Shown here piece after piece: positions 42,452 to 52,015 of a stretch of 64,000 nucleotides of DNA (position 1 is its first letter; the number at the start of each line of letters is the position of its first letter). The translations under genes and the position numbers were made by a program. Where the stretch lies: positions 124,001 through 188,000 of the forward strand of contig JAKQDQ010000181.1 of the NCBI GenBank assembly GCA_029573725.1, given 5' to 3'. The notes beneath the pieces were generated by a model. That model had not been told where the DNA came from. It saw only the letters and a list, made by a program, of their open reading frames with translations, and ran no database searches. The DNA comes from Verrucomicrobiota bacterium. GTDB taxonomy: Bacteria > Verrucomicrobiota > Verrucomicrobiia > Limisphaerales > JADLHS01.

Positions 42452-44305
42452 CTAGTTTTTTAAATCGTCGAAATAGTTTTTTACCGCGCCTTGATAAACG
42501 CGCGGAATCTTTTCCTGGTTTAACGCTGCTTGCGCATCGCTTTGGGCCGCCGCGGCCATTTCCTCGTATTGCACCCGGCTCTGGCCTTTGATGCTGACGC
42601 CTTTCAAAGTGATGCTCGGCATGGGCGCTCCCGGCGCGATTTGGCCTTTGATCTTGGTTGGCTCAAAGTCGCCAGCCAATGCCTCGGGCGGACGATCCGC
42701 CAAGCCCGACTCCGTTGACGAGCTGCCAGCGCCTTTGCCACCCATGCCGGGAAACCAATCGAAGCCCGTTCCGCGCGACTGGCACTGCCCCCACCCCAGA
42801 CCCAGGCTGATGGATTGCGAGGCGTGATCCAAATTATCCAGGCCCGCCAGCAATGCCTGGGCGTCGCCCAATTGCTGGAGCAAATCTTCCAGTTCCTGCG
42901 CGGCAGCGGCGAGAGATTGCGCGCCTTTACCCGGATCGCCCTGTTGCATTTGTTCCATGGCCGATTTCAACAAGTCGGCGATCTGGTCTCCATATTCACC
43001 GGCGGGCGACTGCGCCTTGGAAAGTTCCTCCAGCATGACGCGCACTTCGTCCGGACTAAGATTGGCTGCCTGTAATTTTTCCGCCAACTTTTTCAGTGTA
43101 TCGGCGGCAGCTGCCACCTGGCCTTGCTGGAGTTGCTCCGCCAAATCCCGGCCCAACCTTTCCGCCTGCGCCTGGAGGGATTCCAGCTTGTCTTTGAGCG
43201 CGCGCAACTTGTCCAAATCCGTCAACGCCGCTGTGATCTCTTTGAGGAACTGATCGGGGTTTGCCGCCGTCAGCGCCGCGATGGCATCATCAAGTTGCGA
43301 CAAATTGAGGCCAGCTTGCAGCGCCGATTGCGAAAACGCATTCAGTGCGTTCGATAATTGCTGCCGGACCGAGTCGGCCGCGGCTCCGGTTTGCTGCGCA
43401 TAGGACTGCGCCAACTGCTGAATCTGTTCCAACTGCTTCTGGAAGTTCTCCAAGACTTCCGGATGTTCTGCCTGAGCAGCCAACTGTTTTTGCAATGCTT
43501 CAATCCGCTTTTGCAGGTCCTTGGCAGAGGGATCACTGCGCGCCGCGGACGCCATTTTTTGCAAGGCGGGATTCTTGCCGAGACCACTCAGACTCTCCTG
43601 TAATCGGCTTGTGGCGCTCGCCACTTCTTTCAGAGCTTCGCCGCGCGTCAGAGAAACGCGTTCCAGTTTCGTGCCCAGTTCGGCCAGAGCCTCCAGTGAT
43701 TTGCGGGTCGAATCCAGAACGGGCGGGTGTTGAGCCAACTCCTGTTTCGCCAGCTCCAACATGCGCGCGCCAGCTTCCTGAATGACTTTGGTGTCGGCTT
43801 GACGCCGCTGATGCGCCTGCGAGCGATATTCTGGCATAAAGCCCAATCCCAACGCCACCATCAACACCACCAAAGTCCAACGTGCCACTTTAGGGAAACG
43901 CCACGGCACGAGCTTTTCGGGCTCAATTTTCGCGATCTGACTCAGAGCGTCTTGTAAAACCAAATCCCGCCACGAACCGGCGTCGGGGCGCGCGGCCAAT
44001 TCCAAAGCGGTGCTCAATCGCTCGCGCAGTCCCAGTTGCAGGTCCACCCAACGGGCAGTTTCCATGAGATTCGCACGAGGCCAGCCACCGACGATGGCGC
44101 CGATCCCGGCGCAGGCGATCCCCAGCCCCCCTGCCCACCAAAGCGTCACGGCGGAAACCGGCAGTAATTTGTACGCACCGAGCGCCAGCAACCCGATCAA
44201 TGCGCCGGCGCACAAGCCCCGCCAGAAACCGCGCCAGGCGCCAGCGCGCCGTTGGCGGCGCGCCACGCGCCGCAAGGCGGCTTGAATCTGGTCCACTTCG
44301 TCCAT
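42452..44305 (-). CDS. membrane-anchored coiled-coil protein (DUF4175-like)
   Basis: 617 residues from the ATG at 44305 (MDEVDQIQAALRRVARRQRR); ATGs at 44317 and 44323 are also possible. Two N-terminal membrane helices (RGLCAGALIGLLALGAYKLL and ALWWAGGLGIACAGIGAIVG-like) and a third after about 120 residues (WTLVVLMVALGLGFMPEYRS) are followed by a very long Ala/Gln/Leu-rich coiled coil (for example IEALQKQLAAQAEHPEVLEN) and a Gly/Ser-rich C-terminus. Proteins of this shape accompany MoxR/DUF58/BatA gene sets. Role unknown; it may be a scaffold in that complex. The name DUF4175 is tentative. Confidence 0.75.
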   Translation of the reverse strand: MDEVDQIQAALRRVARRQRRAGAWRGFWRGLCAGALIGLLALGAYKLLPVSAVTLWWAGGLGIACAGIGAIVGGWPRANLMETARWVDLQLGLRERLSTALELAARPDAGSWRDLVLQDALSQIAKIEPEKLVPWRFPKVARWTLVVLMVALGLGFMPEYRSQAHQRRQADTKVIQEAGARMLELAKQELAQHPPVLDSTRKSLEALAELGTKLERVSLTRGEALKEVASATSRLQESLSGLGKNPALQKMASAARSDPSAKDLQKRIEALQKQLAAQAEHPEVLENFQKQLEQIQQLAQSYAQQTGAAADSVRQQLSNALNAFSQSALQAGLNLSQLDDAIAALTAANPDQFLKEITAALTDLDKLRALKDKLESLQAQAERLGRDLAEQLQQGQVAAAADTLKKLAEKLQAANLSPDEVRVMLEELSKAQSPAGEYGDQIADLLKSAMEQMQQGDPGKGAQSLAAAAQELEDLLQQLGDAQALLAGLDNLDHASQSISLGLGWGQCQSRGTGFDWFPGMGGKGAGSSSTESGLADRPPEALAGDFEPTKIKGQIAPGAPMPSITLKGVSIKGQSRVQYEEMAAAAQSDAQAALNQEKIPRVYQGAVKNYFDDLKN

Positions 44306-44699
44306 GCTGGCGCCCATCAACATGGGGCGAAATTCCGTTATTGCCAGTTTAAAAAGTGCCCGCCAAATCGGAAACCGGCGGCCTTTCTTCCGATGTTGCG
44401 TTGCGCCCAGATGCATCTCCACAATATCGCCATCGTGCCGCCGGCAGCATGTGGTGTTTTCGCTCACCACCACCGGATGGGGACGACGCTTGTCCCCTTA
44501 AATTATCCCCATGCCGCAAATTTTTCGGTTGTAATTGATTGGGGATGAGGCTTAGTTTCCATTATTCATGTTATGAGTCGGTGCGAGGACTCCGGAATGA
44601 TGCGATATGTTTGTGCGGACCGGGCCGTCTCCACTGACCAAAATGTTGTTAATCAAGATTCGCTTCACCAGTGGCGAAATAACCAAATCCAGAAAAAAT
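44306..44699. other. 394-bp intergenic region
   Basis: Divergent promoter region for the coiled-coil protein gene (minus) and the Calx-beta protein gene (plus). AT-rich stretches around 44500-44570 and 44636-44700 could hold promoters, but no convincing -35/-10 pair, repeat or gene was identified. Confidence 0.5.
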
Positions 44700-47374
44700 A
44701 TGAAAAGTACGCCCTACAAAAAATCATTGTTCCAAGTCTTGAGTGCGGGGCTTCTCCTGGCCGCAGCCACCAGCGCCCGGGGCCAAAACGTTGTCTTCAG
44801 TGAAGATTTTGAAATCGACCACCGGCTCGACTATACCTACGTGACCAATTCGACGGGAGGGCTCAATTTGGCCGACCTGTATTTCGATTACAGCTCCCTC
44901 GGCATTCCCCTTGCGCCCAACTCTCCAGACAGCCAGACGCACGGCTTGAAACTGGGCGCTAATCTCGACACGAGTGTGCAACAGTTTCCCAGCGGCGTCA
45001 GCGTGTCGCCTTTGGGCTTTGCCATCACGGAAAACTTCGAGATGCGTTTCGATATGTGGATGAATTTCAACGGTCCTGCTCCGGGCGGCGGGAACGGTTC
45101 GACAATTGTCGGCGGGGCTGGTTACGGCACCGCAGGCACATCGGCCCAGGTCGCGGGCGTGGCGGACAGTGTGTTCATTGGGGCGACGGTGGATGGCGGG
45201 TCGTCGGCGGATTACCGGGTTTATGCGCCGGCGCATGCCATCAGTTATCAGGACGCGGCCCATATCATCGCTGACGATCCCGGTTCTCCGCTCGTTTACT
45301 ATTGTGGCTCACGAAACAACACGGGGGGCGGCAACTATTACGTTACTAATTTTCCTGGCCAGCCGGTGCCGGCCGCCCAAACGGCGCTCTACCCGCAACA
45401 GACGGGCACTGCCGCCAACGGCACGCTCGCATTCGCGTGGCATGATGTGGTGCTCAAGAAAGTCGCCAACACCATCACCTACACGATTGATGGAGTGCTG
45501 ATTGCCACAGCAGACACCACGGATGCCGGAACTTGGGGGGGGCGAACATCCTGTTTAATGCCTACGATATCAATTCAACAGCCTCCACTGATCCCAATGC
45601 TGCCGCCTTGCAATTCGTGCTGATTGACAACGTGCGAATCACAGAGTACACAAATGTAGTTTCCGTTCTCGCAACTGTTCCCAACGCCTCGGAAGCCGGT
45701 CCCACATCGGGAACCTTCACCATCAGCCGCACCGCCGCCGGATCGCCGTTGACCGTCTTCTACACGATGAGCGGTTCGGCACAGAATGGCGTGGATTACC
45801 AAACCCTGTCCGGCTCGGTGACTTTTCCGGCGAGCGATCTGAGCGTGGACATCCCGGTGCTGCCCATTGATGATAACATTCCCGAAGTCACCGAAACGGT
45901 CATTCTCTCCATTACCCCGGACGTTTCTTACGTGGGGGCGGGCAGTGCCACGGTAACGATTGCCGACAATGAAACCCCGGTTTTGACGATTACCAACCTT
46001 GCCACGCAGATGTTTGAGCGCACCAATGACCATGCCAGCTTCCGCATCACGCGGCTGGGCGACCTGTCCACGACATTCAACGTGAATTTGTCCTACGCGG
46101 GCACGGCCACGGAAGGTGCGGATTTCTATGCCGATGATCCGCAGGTTTATCCTGTGACCCTCAATTCCGGGGAACAGAGTGTCACCAACAAAATCTACCC
46201 CATCCAGGATGCGCTGTATGAAGGCAATGAAACGGCGACGGTGACCCTTGCGCCGGCGAATGGAAATGACTACAGCATCGGCACGCCGGCTTCAGCCTCC
46301 ATTACGATTGTGGATGCCAACGGTCCGGCGGAGACGGTGCTGTTTGCCGACAACTTCAACAGTGATTCCTCGGCAAACTGGACCATGCTGAATGTGGCGG
46401 CGACCGGCAGTCCGGACTCCAATCCGGCGCAATTCGCGTTCGACTATAGTCAGTATGGGATTCCGCCCGCTCCACACGGCGGGGACTCGCTCGGTTTGTT
46501 CATGACCGTAAACAAGGAGGGGGGCGCCTCCGCAGCCGCAGTGAACCTGTATCCCAACGGCAAGACCTTCAGCGGCAACTTCGCCCTGCGCTTTGACATG
46601 CTCCTCAACTGGATCAGCGGCGCGTCGGCGACGGAATACGCCTTGTTGGGCCTCAACCATTCGGGCACGAAAGCCAACTGGTTCAACAATCAGAGCGGTG
46701 GCATGCCCGGCGCCACTTATGACGGAGTTTTCTGCGCCATTGAAGCAGACGGCGCAGCCCTGGGGGCCGGCAATATTGCCATGGGTGGAGATTATGTCCT
46801 GTATAGCGCGCCCGCCACGGCGGGAAATGTGCCCACGCGGTTGGCGGGAGTGGTGGGCACGACTTCACCCGTCCTGGCCGACGTGTTCAAGTCACCGCCT
46901 TATGGCATTGCCGGGGTGCCCTCCAGCCGGCTGGGTGAACTGGGGGCGGCCAACTGGGTGGACGTCGAATTGAGCCAGATCGGAAATGTCATCACCCTGC
47001 GCGTGAACAACACTCCCATCCTGAGTTACAACAATACCAACGAGTTCACCAGTGGCAACATCATGGTCGGTTATACCGATCCGTACAATTCGACCGGCAG
47101 CAGCCAGTCGTTCGTCCTCATCGACAACCTGCGGGTGGTGCGCCTCAACGGCATCACCATCACTTCGGTCACGGATCTGGGCAGCGACCTGCAACTGGAC
47201 TTTACCTTTGATCTCCCGGACAAGTCCGGCGCTTTCGAAGTTGTGAGCGGGACTGTCGCAACGGACATCGCGCAGCCGGCCGGCGCGACGATCACCCAGC
47301 TGAGCCCCGGCGCCTATCGGGCGGTGGTGGCCAAGGACGGGACGCAACGATTTTATCGGGTGCGTCATCTGTAA
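44700..47374 (+). pseudogene. secreted Calx-beta/lectin-like surface protein, frameshifted at a run of eight G
   Basis: From the ATG at 44700 (MKSTPYKKSLFQVLSAGLLL, signal peptide) the frame runs through a jelly-roll module (VVFSEDFEIDHRLDYTYVTN) to the run of eight G at 45535-45542. There the coding signal moves to another frame: GTW|GGANILFNAYDINSTAST. Nine G would keep one frame of about 892 residues. Downstream: a Calx-beta domain (SEAGPTSGTFTISRTAAGSP, ending SATVTIADNE), a second partial one, a repeat of the first jelly-roll (VLFADNFNSDSSANWTMLNV, IDNLRVVRLNGITIT) and a short C-terminal module ending GTQRFYRVRHL. It may be a true frameshift, a phase-variable gene or a sequencing error. 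Confidence 0.8.
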
Positions 47375-47404
47375 GCGTGCTCTGATGATGTTCGCGATCT
47401 GAGG

Positions 47405-47437
47405 GAGGAGGCATCCGCGTTGCGCGGATGCCTCCTC
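47405..47437 (+). terminator. perfect 15-bp hairpin after the Calx-beta gene
   Basis: GAGGAGGCATCCGCG (47405-47419), loop TTG, CGCGGATGCCTCCTC (47423-47437). There is no T-run, so it may be a factor-aided terminator, an RNA 3'-end protector or a repeat. It lies 31 bp after the stop codon. Confidence 0.65.
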
Positions 47438-47505
47438 TCCAAGTTTGCCGCTATCCGAGCCGTTGTTTGCAATATCCAAAATTGACCGGAATCTGTTCCG
47501 GAACC

Positions 47506-48399
47506 ATGATGTTACGGATGAAGCGAGAGCAAAACAGCAGGGCGGGCGGGGTGCGGCGCCGCGTCCTTGGTTTCACGCTCATTGAGTTATTGGTGGTGAT
47601 CGCCATCATTGCCATCCTGGCGGCCATGCTGCTCCCGGCACTCAGCCGGGCGAAGATCAAGGCGCAGAAGATTTACTGTTTGAACAACGAAAAGCAGATG
47701 GGGTTGGGCAGTCAGATGTACGCTGATGATGATGACCAGGGGGCGCTGACCGGCGCGGCCAATTACTCCGACGACGATCTGAATTGGTTGTATCCGGGAT
47801 ATTTATCGAACCTGCGCAGCTTTGTGTGCCCGTCCACTCGTAATAACGTGACGAATGATTCTGTGACGATGTTTCCGAATGACACCGGCCCGCATGCACC
47901 GAATGTTTCCGGGGTGCGCCTCTATACCGACCGGATGCACGGCAACACCCGCTACGTGCGCAGTTTGTTGGAGAACGGCCACGGGAAAATGGATCCCTAC
48001 GGGCACAGCTACGAGGTGGCCGGTTACTTTTGTGGCGCCAACGGCACCACCGTCAATCCGACGACCAATGTCCGCAAGACGCAGCGTTCCGTTGCGTCGC
48101 ATGTTTATTCCACACCGCAGGCGGGGACGAAATATAGCTTTTTCCGACAGGGACGGCACGCCAGTCCTTCGGAGGTCTGGATCATTTACGACGAGGACGA
48201 CGCCGGCCGGCTGGGGGATGTGGACCGGGGCGTGGGCCGGCCCAACGAGGATTTTCCCGATCCCGGGGACAACCATGGCGCGGAAGGCGGCAATGTTGTT
48301 TTTGGCGACGGGCACGCCGAGTGGGTGCCGCGCAAAAAATATGTGGGGAGTTTTATTCTGGGCACGGACGAGGCCCATCCCCTGGCCCTGACACATTGA
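47506..48399 (+). CDS. pseudopilin-like protein with prepilin cleavage motif (H-x9-DG type)
   Basis: 297 residues from the ATG at 47506 (ATG at 47518 is an alternative; GGAA precedes the first). Prepilin leader [20 protein letters not shown] followed by [14 protein letters not shown]: Gly before FTLIE is the prepilin peptidase site. The body is mostly beta, and the C-terminus has [20 protein letters not shown], the H-x9-DG motif of the large planctomycete/verrucomicrobial family. Such proteins are abundant in these genomes; whether they form pili or decorate the envelope is not known. A second member follows 76 bp downstream. Confidence 0.9.
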   Translation: MMLRMKREQNSRAGGVRRRVLGFTLIELLVVIAIIAILAAMLLPALSRAKIKAQKIYCLNNEKQMGLGSQMYADDDDQGALTGAANYSDDDLNWLYPGYLSNLRSFVCPSTRNNVTNDSVTMFPNDTGPHAPNVSGVRLYTDRMHGNTRYVRSLLENGHGKMDPYGHSYEVAGYFCGANGTTVNPTTNVRKTQRSVASHVYSTPQAGTKYSFFRQGRHASPSEVWIIYDEDDAGRLGDVDRGVGRPNEDFPDPGDNHGAEGGNVVFGDGHAEWVPRKKYVGSFILGTDEAHPLALTH

Positions 48400-48475
48400 G
48401 GGCAACCGGAGCGGGCCGGCGTCGGGTGTTGATGCCGGCCATCGGGAGCACCAATGTGGTCGGGGGAGTGAACGC

Positions 48476-49330
48476 ATGAATCGGACAGCTCCAGACTTGC
48501 CGCACGCGCACCAATCAATCCGGCGCGGTGGTTTTACCTTGATCGAACTCTTGGTGGTGATTGCGATCATTGCCATTCTGGCGGCGATGCTGCTGCCGGC
48601 ACTGAGCAAGGCAAAAACCAAGGCCGAGGGCATTGGCTGCCTGAACAACCTCAAACAGCTGCAACTGGCCTGGTACTTGTATGCCGGCGACAACAGCGAC
48701 AACGTCGTCAGCAATCTCGGGCCGGCCAGTTTGTCCGGTGATTTGCGGGGATGGGTGACCGGATGGTTGAACTGGGGGGCCGGCACGCCGGATGGCGCCA
48801 ACACCAACAACCAATACCTCATGGCGGGTGCGTTGGGACCCTACACCGCGCGCAGCGTGGGCGTTTATCATTGTCCAGCTGACAAAATCCCCAGCGCGGT
48901 CGGATTGCGGAATCGCAGCCTCTCCATGAACGGGTTCGTCGGCGATTACGAGCGCACGATGTGGACGGCGTACGGGCAACCCACCTACCAGTTGTTCACC
49001 AAAATGTCCCAGTTCACGCGGCCCGGCCCCGCGATGACCTGGGTGTTTATTGATGAGCACCCGGACAGCATCAATGATGGGTTTTTCGGCATGCGCATGC
49101 CCGCGGCCGGGATCTGGCCAAATGGATTCACGGTCTGGGACGATGTGCCGGCTTCCTACCACAACGGCGCAGGGGGATTATCGTTTGCGGACGGTCATGC
49201 CGAAATCAAGAAATGGCGGGACTCCAGCACCCTGCAACCCATCAGAAAGATCAACCCCAGCCTCGGTACCGGCAAGACTTCCACCCGGGACAACAATTGG
49301 CTGGTACAACGCACCAGCGCGCCGCGTTGA
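48476..49330 (+). CDS. pseudopilin-like protein with prepilin cleavage motif (H-x9-DG type)
   Basis: 284 residues from the ATG at 48476, preceded by GGGGGAG. Leader [20 protein letters not shown] followed by [21 protein letters not shown]-terminal [20 protein letters not shown] has the H-x9-DG motif. The middle ([31 protein letters not shown]) is typical of the family. The leader helix is almost identical in DNA to the preceding gene, but the body differs, so they are paralogues rather than a recent duplication. Probable substrate of the type IV prepilin peptidase. Confidence 0.92.
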   Translation: MNRTAPDLPHAHQSIRRGGFTLIELLVVIAIIAILAAMLLPALSKAKTKAEGIGCLNNLKQLQLAWYLYAGDNSDNVVSNLGPASLSGDLRGWVTGWLNWGAGTPDGANTNNQYLMAGALGPYTARSVGVYHCPADKIPSAVGLRNRSLSMNGFVGDYERTMWTAYGQPTYQLFTKMSQFTRPGPAMTWVFIDEHPDSINDGFFGMRMPAAGIWPNGFTVWDDVPASYHNGAGGLSFADGHAEIKKWRDSSTLQPIRKINPSLGTGKTSTRDNNWLVQRTSAPR

Positions 49331-49528
49331 GCCTTGGGGGGCGCGGCCGGCCCGGATTTTTTGAAGCGGCCCAATAGTTGAAAATAGTTGAAAGATGGCG
49401 GTCCGGTCTGCGGCGGCCTTCCGCCGCATCTCGTTGTGTCGTCGGAGTGTCCTGCCTGATTTGCCGTGAACCCCGGAGACGAATCCGCTCGGGGTTCCGA
49501 TGGTCTCCTGGCAATGGTCGGAGTTAAT

Positions 49529-50317
49529 TTACGAGACGAAGGGCAACCCGCTCCGCAACAGCACCCGGCGGCCTTGGAAGACCCGGTAAAGCACTTTCAA
49601 AAGCCATCTGCGGCCGAGCCAGCCGTGGCCCAGTTGCCTCAAGTATTTGCATTGCACCCGCAAGCGCTCTTCCCGGCGCCGGTCACCCAGCACCGAGCTG
49701 GTATTTTGTCCGTGCCAGCGGAACCCCGCCAGCACCTCGGGCAGGTATTCAAAGCGATAACCCGCCAACGCCAGGCGCACGTAGTATTCAAAATCCATGC
49801 AAACCTTGTAATCCAAATCCAGCAATTGACCGTCGGTAATGATTCGGCGTTTGAGGAAAGTGGAGGTGGAAGCAATATAACAACCGTAGAACAGCAACAC
49901 GCCAAAGTGAAAGCGATGGTCCCGCTTGCGGCGGATGGGCTGTCGGGCCTGGTCCACAAAAAGACAATCGCCGTAAATAATGTCCGCCGCTGGACGCTGA
50001 TTGGCGACGGCAGCCACTTTTGTCAGCGCCCCCGGCAGCAGGTAATCATCCGTGTTGAGCCACATCACCCAGTCGCCCGTGGCCTTGCGGAACCCGCGGT
50101 TGATGCCGTCGCTCATCCCGCGATCGGGCTCGGAGGTCCACTTGAGGTGCGGATAGGCGCGCAGGACGTCGAGGGTTTCGTCGGTGGAGCCGGCGTCCAC
50201 CACCAGATGCTCCCATTCCACGCCGGTTTGCGCCCGCACGCTCTCAATGCAATCACGCAGGTAACGGCCCTGGTTATAGCTCGGAGTAACAATGGAAACC
50301 TTCACGGGGAAAATCAC
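49529..50317 (-). CDS. family 2 glycosyltransferase
   Basis: 262 residues. GT-A fold start VKVSIVTPSYNQGRYLRDCI, nucleotide/metal site EWEHLVVDAGSTDETLDVLR, then EPDRGMSDGINRGFRKATGD and WVMWLNTDDYLLPGALTKVA (DD metal pair). The C-terminus has short basic segments. It resembles WcaA-type transferases that add sugars to exopolysaccharide repeat units from nucleotide-sugar donors on the cytoplasmic face. First of the polysaccharide-related genes. Donor and acceptor unknown. Confidence 0.92.
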   Translation of the reverse strand: MIFPVKVSIVTPSYNQGRYLRDCIESVRAQTGVEWEHLVVDAGSTDETLDVLRAYPHLKWTSEPDRGMSDGINRGFRKATGDWVMWLNTDDYLLPGALTKVAAVANQRPAADIIYGDCLFVDQARQPIRRKRDHRFHFGVLLFYGCYIASTSTFLKRRIITDGQLLDLDYKVCMDFEYYVRLALAGYRFEYLPEVLAGFRWHGQNTSSVLGDRRREERLRVQCKYLRQLGHGWLGRRWLLKVLYRVFQGRRVLLRSGLPFVS

Positions 50318-50332
50318 GCGGATCGCCGGGAC

Positions 50333-51985
50333 TCAGGCCGGCCCCTGGAAGCGCTGTGCAATGGGCATGCGCCACTCCGAGCCAAACGCTCGCGGCGACA
50401 CCTGCAAACCCGGCGGCGCCTGGCGGCGTTTGTACTCACTCTGCGCCACCTTGCGAGTGATCTCTTCAACCAGCGCCGGGGAAAAGCCGCGAGCAATGAT
50501 TTCCTTCACGCTCAAATGTTCCTCCACGTAGCTTCGCAGCAGGGCGTCCAGCACCTCATAAGCCGGAAGCGAATCTTGATCCTTCTGGTTGGGGCGCAGT
50601 TCGGCGCTGGGCGGTTTGCTCAGCGTGGCGGCTGGAATTACCTCGCGATCACGATTGACCCAGCGGGAAATGGCGTAAACTTCGGTTTTATAAACGTCCG
50701 CCAGAACCCCCAGGGCGCCGCAGGTATCGCCGTACAAGGTGCAATACCCAACTGCCGCCTCCGATTTGTTGCCGGTGTTCAGCACCATGCCGCCAAATTT
50801 GTTGGCCAGCGCCATCAAGGTCACGCCCCGCAACCGGGCCTGGATGTTTTCTTCGGCTTCATTGGGCTTCGTTCCGGCGAACCACTTTGCCAATTGGGCT
50901 TCCACGGCGGCCACACTGTTCTCGATCGAAATTACTTCGTGCCGAATGCCGAGATTATTGGCCAGCGCTGCTGCGTCGGTCAAACTGCCCCGGCTCGAAT
51001 GACGGGCCGGCATGGAGACGCCCAGGACATGATCTGCTCCGAGGGCGTTCACGGCCAGCACGGCGACTAGGGCGGAATCAATCCCCCCAGACAGGCCGAT
51101 GAGCACAGATTTGAAGCCGCACTTGTGGACGTAATCGCGGATGCCCAGCGACAGCGCATGGAACAGCTGTTCCTCCACTCCCGGCCAGTGGGGTTCGCTG
51201 GTGGAGGCGGAGGCGTCCACTTCGACCACGAGGTGGTCTTCCGAGAAACCTTTCCCGAGCGCAAGCACTTCACCCCGCTGATTCAACGCCATGCTGTGAC
51301 CATCGAATATGAGCTCGTCGGAGCCGCCGACGGCGTTGACTTGGACAAGCGGCGCGCCTGCATTCCGGGCGACGCGTTGCAACATCGCCAGGCGGGTCTT
51401 TTCTTTGCCCACGCGCCAGGGAAGGGCAGTGAGATTGAGAATCAGCCCGGCACCTTGAGCGGTCAGATCTCTGACCGGGGTTGGAGACGCGCTTGGCCGT
51501 TCCGCGTCTGCTGCGCTCCCTGAAATGTCGTCCCCAATGGTGATGCCAATCTTGCGCCCTTTGAATTCAAAGGGGCGGACCTGCCGGGTTGGCGTGAAGC
51601 ATGGGAGGGCGTCAAGGACATGGTGATTTGGCGGCATCGTCTTGCTTTGCCGCCAAATGATCTTTCCGTTCTGCAAGACGGCAGCCGTGTTCGCGAGTGC
51701 CGGGCCGCCTGCATCAGTGTCCCGTGTTACCGAACCCACACACAAGGGCACAGGTCCAATGGCTTGGGCCGTCGCGTCTAGCGTCGCCAGTCCGGCTGCG
51801 ATAAAATCCGGCCGCCCCAACAAGTCACGCGGAGCGCTGCCGCAGAGGTACAACTCGGGGGACACGACAAACTCGGCGCCCCTCGCAACCGCTTCCTCGT
51901 ATCCCGCGAGGAGCCTCCGGTGGTTGCCGGTAAAATCTCCGACAGTTGCGTTGAGTTGCAATACGCCAATTTTCACGCCAGCCAA
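50333..51985 (-). CDS. nadE: NAD+ synthase, two-domain type, with glutaminase cysteine replaced
   Basis: 550 residues. N-terminal nitrilase-like domain with E44 (VVSPELYLCGS) and K115 (RQSKTMPPNHHV) in place, but the usual ICED nucleophile segment reads ITIGDDISGS: position 151 is Gly instead of Cys. The C-terminal synthetase domain is intact: P-loop IGLSGGIDSALVAVLAV, then GVSMPARHSSRGSLTDAAAL, MVLNTGNKSEAAVGYCTLYG with DTCG, and the ending PPGLQVSPRAFGSEWRMPIA. It makes NAD from deamido-NAD and ATP. Without the cysteine it probably must use free ammonia. The gene lies inside the polysaccharide cluster between two glycosyltransferase genes. Confidence 0.93.
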   Translation of the reverse strand: MAGVKIGVLQLNATVGDFTGNHRRLLAGYEEAVARGAEFVVSPELYLCGSAPRDLLGRPDFIAAGLATLDATAQAIGPVPLCVGSVTRDTDAGGPALANTAAVLQNGKIIWRQSKTMPPNHHVLDALPCFTPTRQVRPFEFKGRKIGITIGDDISGSAADAERPSASPTPVRDLTAQGAGLILNLTALPWRVGKEKTRLAMLQRVARNAGAPLVQVNAVGGSDELIFDGHSMALNQRGEVLALGKGFSEDHLVVEVDASASTSEPHWPGVEEQLFHALSLGIRDYVHKCGFKSVLIGLSGGIDSALVAVLAVNALGADHVLGVSMPARHSSRGSLTDAAALANNLGIRHEVISIENSVAAVEAQLAKWFAGTKPNEAEENIQARLRGVTLMALANKFGGMVLNTGNKSEAAVGYCTLYGDTCGALGVLADVYKTEVYAISRWVNRDREVIPAATLSKPPSAELRPNQKDQDSLPAYEVLDALLRSYVEEHLSVKEIIARGFSPALVEEITRKVAQSEYKRRQAPPGLQVSPRAFGSEWRMPIAQRFQGPA

Positions 51986-52015
51986 GGTAGCGAACGCCAG
52001 TCGGCGCGCAACCCA

